From Diphasiastrum complanatum (taxonomy: Eukaryota; Streptophyta; Lycopodiopsida; Lycopodiales; Lycopodiaceae), in contig CM055111.1 in NCBI GenBank assembly GCA_029204225.1, positions 18,122,668 to 18,186,667 on the forward strand: a stretch of 64,000 bases of DNA, written 5' to 3'. Position numbers and translations under genes: made by a program. Below, piece by piece: positions 57,257-64,000 of the stretch. Each line of letters starts with the position of its first letter. Within the stretch, counting starts at the first letter, position 1. A model generated the notes under the pieces. It had not been told where the DNA came from, made no database searches, and saw only the letters and a program-made list of their open reading frames with translations.

Positions 57257-57480
57257 TTTTTGCAAGAAGCCGAAGGTGCCCTTAAAAAGGCAAAGATGTC
57301 TTGAAAATAGTTTAACTCATGAAAGTAGATGACCTTCGGAAATTTTCTCTCTCTTCGCATTTTTCGGAAAATTGTGAAAAAGTCGAAGGTGTTGAAAACA
57401 GTTAAACTTTTGAACTGCACAAGCTAAACTTTTGAACTATGCAAGTGTCGCATTTCGGGGAAATGAGAAAAAGCCGAAGC
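57184..57480. repeat. TC/AC microsatellite within CCTTCGG / CCGAAGG repeats
   Basis: (TC)n at 57195-57226 is followed by (AC)n to 57255. ACCTTCGG at 57184-57191 is the inverse of CCGAAGGT at 57270-57277. A second pair is at 57332-57339 and 57383-57390 (one mismatch). GTTGAAAACA and TAAACTTTTGAACT are repeated between 57340 and 57490. Confidence 0.75.
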
Positions 57481-57795
57481 TGTTGAAAACATAATGTATT
57501 TCTGCAGACTGTCGAAAAAGTAATGTATTTCTGTAGACTTGTTCTTAATGTTAATTTTGTGAAGATGGCCAAGTATTCAATGACTTCAAGTTATTGAGCT
57601 TAACATGAACTTGAAATTATGATAGGATTGGTTACCCTCCTTTGCTGGAGATCAGCCGGAAGCCCGTTGTAGACGTTCTTCAAATAAATTGGTTGTCTAA
57701 ATTTGTGATTCCTACAGGTATCAGATGAGCAGACGTAGAACCAAAGTTGGTTTCACCTGACCCTAGATTAATGATCAATAAACATGCAGGAAGAA

Positions 57796-58798
57796 TCATG
57801 AAATAGAAATTAACCAAGGAGGCAACTGTGGGCTTAATTTCCAACAAAAATTAGCGCACAACAATGCTTGATCCCAAAATGGCTTATCAAGTTTAGCACT
57901 TAACCTCATGGCTTTGACACTTTTACATAAAGTCCTATTCTTCTTTTCAGCCACTCCATTTTGTTGTGGGGTCCTTGGTGTTGTATACTCCCTCTTGATC
58001 CCATGCTCATCACAAAAGGCCTTGAACTTGGTAGATATGTACTCTCCACCATTGTCACTCCTTAAGCACTTGATCCTTGTGGAAAATTGATTCTCTCTTG
58101 CATTCTTGAACTTAACAAATACATTATACACTTCATCTTTGCTCTTTAGTAGATTTATCCAACAAAATATACTAAAATCATCAATGAAAGCTACATACAT
58201 CTTAGCTCCACTATTGCTAATTTGATGAATATTCGAATGTACAACTTGAAAAGGCTTTATAGATATAGATGTAGATCTAGTATAAGGTTGTCTATGAGAC
58301 TTTGACAAAGCACAAGACTCACAAACATGATTGATGCTACTTAAGAAACTTAGAAGACCAATCACAACTTGCTTCCTAGCCATTACCTCCAATGACTTGA
58401 AGTTGAGGTGTCTTATAACAAACCTCTTGAATAGGTATTTGCTTTCTTGCAACACATCCAACTTGGCTAGCAATAACACAAGCATCTAGTTTGAACAACT
58501 TTCCTAGTTTTTTACCTTTTTCAATCAAGATATCCTTCCTTTTGATCATACAAGCATCTCCATCAAACTCAACTTTGAGGCCTTTACTTAGCAATTGACT
58601 CACACTAAGTAAATTCTTGGTAATAAATGGAATGAACAAAACATCCTTAAAATGAACATTCCTATTTGTAGAGAGAGAAATAGGAATTGTGCCAATCCCT
58701 TTGATTGCACACTCACCATCAATATTGGCCGTGTAGATCACCCTCTTGTCATCTCCATATGCCAACAAAGAAGTGAAAAGTGCACCATCTTTACTCAT
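57796..58798 (-). pseudogene. El-4-like copia protease-integrase fragment, minus strand
   Basis: Minus strand from 58798: a protease C-terminal part (RVIYTANIDGECAIKGIGT, ITKNLLSVSQL), then integrase in the frame from 58485: HLNFKSLEVMARK, CESCALSKSHR, NSGAKMYVAFIDDFS, SDNGGEYIS, PQQNGVAEKKNRT, FWDQALLCANF. It ends at 57796. Closest in the window to El-4 (61620-62570). The protease catalytic Asp has been lost at the 58798 break, next to the TC array. Frame breaks near 58380-58480. Confidence 0.88.
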
Positions 58799-58817
58799 TT
58801 GACATTCTCAATCAAAG

Positions 58818-59290
<473 letters not shown>

Positions 59291-59437
59291 TCTTATAGCT
59301 TCATTATTAATAAGTTGATCTTCAAAAGCTAATGGCGACGGTTGCAACGAGTGAGACCAAGAAGGTGTGTCGTGTGTCATTGATCCATCCGATGATGATG
59401 CATCACGCTCAACATCATCATTAGCTTGTGAAGCTTG

Positions 59438-60076
59438 TGTGAAAGATTCAACTAGTTTCATCACATTTTGCAATATTTCCATATTTGGCATATTGAGGCC
59501 AAAACTTGTTTTAGACTTAGAGGTTGAATTTTCAAAGTTCATTAGTCTAAATTTCATTTGAATAAACACTTTTTGAAAGTGTGGGAATGATAGAATGCGA
59601 GTTTGAGTAGATTCAATTTGAATAAGTTGGGTACATTGAATCTAGTAGGGTTAGCATTTTGGTGCGAAAGCCAAGTGGCCAAATAGGGTTTGGACCTGCT
59701 ATAAAAGGATGTAACTCATGGAGAGAGTCATCTTCTCTCTTCTCTATCTCATTTCATGCTTATACATGGTCCTCTTTGGGTTCTACTATCCATTGGTGCA
59801 CTATCTTGGTGATTGCTTGCAATTCTATGTGTAGAATGATCTATATTTGTTATTTTTGGATCCACACGTGTGAAATACAGTAGCTTGCTGGTTTTGTATG
59901 GACAGCAACAGTACATAATCATTTGATTCAAGTTTGATCAAGTTCTATTAGTTTTTGCATCTCAAATTGTGTGTAGATGCTGATTTTTCTACATTGGTGA
60001 AATTAGTAGTGTATTTCTCTTTCTAACCAAAGATCATTCAAGTAGATTGGATCTTAAGGATCTGAAATATTTCACA
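59438..60076 (+). repeat. El-4 5' LTR
   Basis: 639 bp, starting TGTGAAAGATTCAACTAG and ending TTTCACA. TATAAAAG is near 59700; the palindrome CACACGTGTG is at 59863-59872. Same family as the El-2 LTRs. Confidence 0.92.
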
Positions 60077-60088
60077 TGGTATCAGAAC
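60077..60088 (+). promoter_or_regulatory. El-4 primer binding site, one base changed
   Basis: TGGTATCAGAAC; G-to-A at position 11 relative to the standard site. Confidence 0.88.
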
Positions 60089-60676
60089 TTGTGTTTCAGG
60101 TTATGAAGGAGGAAGTCAGATCTATCAATGATTTGGTGAAGATATCAAGTCTAGAGCATGCTAGAGAGGATTCTACACCAAAATCGGATTTTTCGCTTTT
60201 GTAGATTGGATCTTTTATACATCAAAACACTAAATAGGTCAATATACTTGTTCAATTCCATTTTTTGAGTTCACATGCTGGATTTGGCCGATTTTTGGAT
60301 CATTGGTTCAGCCTAAGTGGTGGCTTATAGATTGCATATCAAATTTTCAGCATTTGCATGTAGATTTGGAATAGTCAATTTTTTGTGATTTTGTCAAAAC
60401 CCTAATTTTGATTGGATCTCTAGATAGTGAGGTTGCTAGACTTCATTTGAGTGTGTTTCAATCTTAGGAAGTGGCAAAAGTCATTAGATTGAGGATAGAT
60501 CATAGGTTGATCAAGATTCCATGATTCTATGTGCTGATTTGCTTGGATAAGTGCTAGAAGAGAATTTGTGAGATAGTTTCAAATATTGGTGATTTCTTTT
60601 GAAAGCATTTGTTGTTGTTCAAAGGAGTGCTTTGTGCATTGAAGCAGGTTGAAAGAGAAGATCAGGTCATTGCTAC
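60089..60676 (+). other. El-4 untranslated leader
   Basis: Closely matches 22565-23152. No sense frame. Confidence 0.75.
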
Positions 60677-62515
60677 ATGGCATCCTCAATTGGAGTCATG
60701 TTGGAAGCCAATGATAGGCTTACCTCAAGTAACTATTCATTATGGAAAGTGAGGATGGTGTCACTTCTTGAGATGAATGATGTTTTGGATATTGTTGTAG
60801 GTTTGGAGGAGAGACCAGCAGCACAACAAGATCAATTGAGGTATGACAAGAGGGCCAAGAAGGCTCTACACATGATAAAGATGAATGTTACCAATGAACT
60901 TCTCAAGGAAGTTGGTAAGTGCACATCATCTTTGGAAGCTTGGAATTCATTGAAGAAGCTTTATGAATCCAAGTCTACTTCTAGAGTGTTGACTCTAAGA
61001 AGCCAAATCTTTTCTTGTTTTCAAAAGAATGAAGAAAGTCCAAGTACTTTTGTTTTGAAAATGAAAGCATTGAATGATGAGTTGGCTTGCATAGATGAAA
61101 GCATTAAGGAAGGAGAACTTATTCAAGTGATTCTTAATGGCTTGTTGGATGCTCATGCTAACATTGTTCAAAGTATTGCTATTCAAAAGACTTTGCCAAG
61201 TTTGATGGATCTTCAAGAGATCTTGATCAATGAGGAATATAGGCTTCAAGCAAGAGGTGGATCTACATCGACACTTCAAGAGGATGCTATGTTCACAAAG
61301 GGCAAATTCAAGGGCAAAACCAAAAGCAAGTGGTCTAAAGGGCAAGATCAAGTGGGTGCTTCTTCAAGTGGCAAAAAGAATGATAGATCAAAGCTCAAGT
61401 GCTTCTATTGTGGCATCAAAGGACACTTTGCAAGTGAGTGCTACAAAAAGAAGAGAGATCAAGGAGACAAGCAAGGTAATCTTACTCTTGATGAGGATGG
61501 TTTGGATGTGCAAGATGCAAATGATGATGCTTTTGTGATGTCTTCATGTATGCTTGTTAATGATGGAGATCTAGATCCTTGGTGGATTGATAGTGGAGCA
61601 AGTTCGCACATGACCTTTCACAAAGAGTACTTCACTTCTTTGTTGGCATATGGAGATGACAAGAGGGTGATCTACACGACCAATGATGGTGAGTGTGCAA
61701 TCAAAGGGATTGGCACAATTCCTATTTCTCTCTCTACAAATAGGAGTGTTCATTTGGAGGATGTCTTGTTTATTCCATCTATTACCAAGAATTTGCTTAG
61801 TGTGAGTCAAATGCTAAGTAACGGCCTCAAGGTGGAGTTTGATGGAGATGCTTGTTTGATCAAAAGGAAGGATGTCTTGATTGGAAAAGGTAAAAGGCAA
61901 GGGAAGTTGCTCAAACTTGATGCTTGTGTTATTGCTAACCAAGTTGGATGTGTTGCAAGGGAGAAAATTTCTATTCAAGAGGTTTGGCACAAAAGGATGG
62001 GACACCTCAACTTCAAGTCATTGGAGTTAATGGCAAGGAAGAAGGTTGTGATTGGTCTTCCAAGTTTCTTACGTAATGACAAGCATGTTTGTGAGTCTTG
62101 TGCTTTGTCTAAGTCACATAGACTACCTTATACTAGATCTATTTCTAGATCTACAAAGCCTTTTCAACTTGTACATTCGGATATTCATGGATTTACTACA
62201 ATTAGCAATAGTGGAGCTAAGATGTATGTAACATTCTTTGATGATTGTAGTAGATTTTGTTGGATCTATCTACTAAAGAACAAGGATGAAGTGTATGATG
62301 TCTTTGTCAAGTTCAAGAATGCAAGGGAGAACCAATTCTCCACAAAGATCAAGTTCTTGAGAGGTGACAATGGTGGTGAGTACATATCTAACAAGTTCAA
62401 GGCCTTTTGTGATGAGCATGGGATCAAGAGGGAGTATACAACATCAAGGCCCCACAACAAAATGGAGTGGCTGAAAGGAAGAATAGAACTTTATGTGAAA
62501 GTGCTAAAGCTATGA
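60677..62515 (+). pseudogene. El-4 Gag-protease-integrase, frameshifted
   Basis: Gag residues 1-200 (MLEANDRLTSSNYSLWKVRM), knuckle CFYCGIKGHFASEC at about residue 242, protease WWIDSGASSHMT at about 302, integrase zinc segment WHKRMGHLNF...CESCALSK at about 438-480. The core has HSDIHG, a changed TFFDDCSRF where TFIDDFSRF is expected, and FLRGDNGGEYIS with S replaced by G. A one-base loss near 62440-62450 moves the P-Q-Q-N-G block into the frame at 62467; the last ~20 residues of this frame are out of frame. Confidence 0.9.
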
Positions 62516-63150
62516 GGTTAAGTGCTAATCTTGACAAACCATTTTGGGATCAGGCTTTGTTGTGTGCCAATTTCTTGTGCAATAGGTGGCCGAGTGCTTT
62601 TTTGGATGGAAGGACACCTTTTGAGATGCTATTCAAGAGGAGGCTGAGTGTCAACTTTTTAAGAGCATTTGGATGCACATGCTATGTCAACATTACTCTT
62701 GATGATAGGACCAAGGAGGATCCATCTTCAAGAAGAGGTATTTTTGTTGGATATAGTGAGGTGAGTAAAGCCTACAAGGTTTACATTCCTTCTACTAACA
62801 AAGTGATTGTTGGTAGAGATGTCATTTTTGATGAGGGAAACATTTCAAAGGTGTCTTCAAGAATGATTGATGGTAAAGTAGATGGATCTAACATTCTTGA
62901 TGTTGATGGAAGGATCCTACTTTGGATGGTGGTGATGATGGACCTTCATCAAGTCAAAATCCAAGGAGAACATCAAGAGAAAGACAAGTACCTTCAAGGC
63001 TCACATATGATCAAAAGGGTAAGCAAGTAGTTTCTGGAAATTATGCTACTTTCCTAACCTCTTTGGATGAGCCTACAAGTATAGATCAAGCAAGGAAAGA
63101 AGAGGAGTGGATCCAACCAATGGATCTTGAGTATCGATCTCTTATGAAGA
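62450..63150 (+). pseudogene. El-4 integrase C-terminus and linker, in two frames
   Basis: Frame 62467-63030 gives MAERKNRTLCESAKAM, CANFLCNRWPSAFLDGRTPFE and FGCTCYVNITLDDRTKED. Near 62905-62920 the conserved linker moves to the 62922 frame (NPRRTSRERQVPSRLTYDQK, TSLDEPTSIDQARKEEEW, MDLEYRSLMK). At about 63151 the expected N-T-W-R-L-V block is absent and module X begins. Confidence 0.88.
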
Positions 63151-64000
63151 GTGGAACATCTTTTGGAGGATATTCTTGTGTACATGGAGCTATGCAAGTG
63201 GATGGATGTTATCTTGCTGTAAAATCAAGTAATGGATCTGGAAAACAAATTTTGTTCAATGACTTTGATGGTCAAGTTGAAGATCAAGAGGTTGATCTCA
63301 AAGCGCTTCAACTAGTCAAAAGGGAAGTTGGCAATTTGGAGCTAGTCAAGAGCATCAAAGAAGAGGTAATTGGCAAAGGTGTTATGGATCTAATTTTGCA
63401 GCATATTGAAGACTCAAGTAAGGTCAAAGGAGCAGCAAGGAAGTGTTGTTCAAGTTTACTTTACTTGTTCTATCTCATGTTTGAGCAATTTCATGTGGAT
63501 GTGTGCAAATTGTCAAGATATGGTAAAACTAGCTACATTGGTGAGCATTGTTTTGATGTTGGATTTGTACTAGCATTCTTGGCTGATTTTGCTGATGGAA
63601 ATGAAGCTATTGGAGGTTCATTATGTCACTCATCCATGGCTAAGTTCTCAAGTGTTGAGCTACTTGGTGCCAATACTTGGAGATTGTCAATTTTTGGTGA
63701 ATTCATGGTCATTTTCTTGTGTCAAGTAGATCTTGAAGATGGACTAGTGTTATGGAGTCATGTGGTGCTGGACATCATTAATGTACTCACCTACTCATGG
63801 ATTTCCAAGGTTTGATGGTTTCTTGTGGCAAGATGAAGATGGAGGCTCATTCATGGAGTATCATGGTGGATACAAGGCAACAAAGGAAAAAGGAGGAGGA
63901 GACATGCAAGAAAAAGTTGATCACTCACATTTATTGTTTGTTTGCTGTATTTTTCCAAAGCGTTAAGAGTTGGAAGCATGGTGGAATCATTTCATTTACA
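63151..64000 (+). repeat. Module X, copy X4 in El-4 (longest)
   Basis: Begins after LMKSG and stays open in the same frame to 63815, about 220 codons. Blocks are SFGGYSCVHGAMQVDGCYLA, KQILFNDFDGQVEDQEVDLK, LELVKSIKEEVIGKGVMDL, SSKVKGAARKCCSSLLYLFY, YGKTSYIGEHCFDVGFVL, FLADFADGNEAIGGSLCHSS and LEDGLVLWSHVVLDIINVL. Another frame continues with GSFMEYHGGYKATKEKGGGD. No family recognised. The content is not typical of gag, pol or an env-like copia ORF, and no signal peptide is evident. It may be a captured host transcript or a non-coding host segment whose frame is open by chance. Confidence 0.75.

Larger units (their letters stand above)
59438..64000 (+). mobile_element. El-4: copia element carrying module X (runs off window)
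   Basis: 5' LTR 59438-60076, PBS, leader, gag, protease, integrase and the very start of RT, then module X from about 63151 to the window end. The LTR and leader match El-2 closely, so El-2 looks like an internal-deletion derivative of this type. RT and RNase H core are missing up to the window end. By analogy with El-2, an RNase H tail and 3' LTR are expected within the next ~1 kb. Confidence 0.9.

Noticed and set aside
63651..63812. The ~160 bp present in El-4 but not El-2 as a spliced intron
   Set aside because: With the CAAG edge overlap, no placement gives GT at the start and AG at the end; a microhomology deletion fits better.
63151..64000. Module X as a copia envelope-like ORF
   Set aside because: It replaces RT and does not follow RNase H, and no signal peptide or fusion-like membrane layout is evident.

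Overview
This looks like nuclear DNA of a land plant with a large, retrotransposon-rich genome. The signs are dense Ty1/copia elements primed by initiator Met-tRNA, GT-AG introns, long GA/TC microsatellites and a plant-type EamA transporter exon. The AT-rich sequence, nested insertions and few host genes would fit a fern, gymnosperm, lycophyte or bryophyte. The species cannot be fixed from the sequence alone. No rRNA, tRNA, CRISPR or prokaryotic operon was seen.

Layout. 1-4.8 kb: two decayed copia pieces flank one candidate LTR. 4.8-14.5 kb: a decayed minus-strand copia composite (copy A) is split by a very young, complete copia element (El-1, 5950-11809, TSD GACCC, LTRs differing only at two T-runs). 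14.5-21.9 kb: a non-element island with an intron-containing SET-domain gene or pseudogene, a 3 x 55-bp tandem repeat, microsatellites and an acidic coiled-coil ORF. 21.9-25.1 kb: El-2, a small defective copia element that interrupts an otherwise continuous unknown ORF. 26.1-28.3 kb: a Ty3/gypsy pol remnant, cut by El-3 (28287-33498), whose 3' LTR ends in a displaced piece of the EamA gene. 35.6-43.0 kb: a second, longer version of the minus-strand composite (copy B). 43.0-48.1 kb: copia fragments in both orientations, including two tandem protease-integrase-RT pieces (C1, C2). 48.1-54.5 kb: LTR remains and the probable parent EamA locus. 54.5-59.4 kb: a third C fragment, coiled-coil ORF remains, an LTR-like end, a reversed copia fragment and TC-rich repeats. 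59.4-64.0 kb: El-4, the long relative of El-2, running off the window.

Main observation. A non-retroviral segment, called module X here, occurs four times. It is inside El-2 and El-4 between copia coding parts, on the minus strand at 14463-14715 directly beside an LTR, and on the minus strand at 43151-43347 behind RNase H of a different copia family. In El-4 it stays open in frame for about 220 codons behind truncated pol. This suggests a defective copia lineage that has acquired, and may spread, a foreign segment of unknown origin. A second theme is repeated rearrangement at short microhomologies: copy A versus copy B, the LTR-EamA junction, and the deletions in El-2 and in the EamA duplicate.
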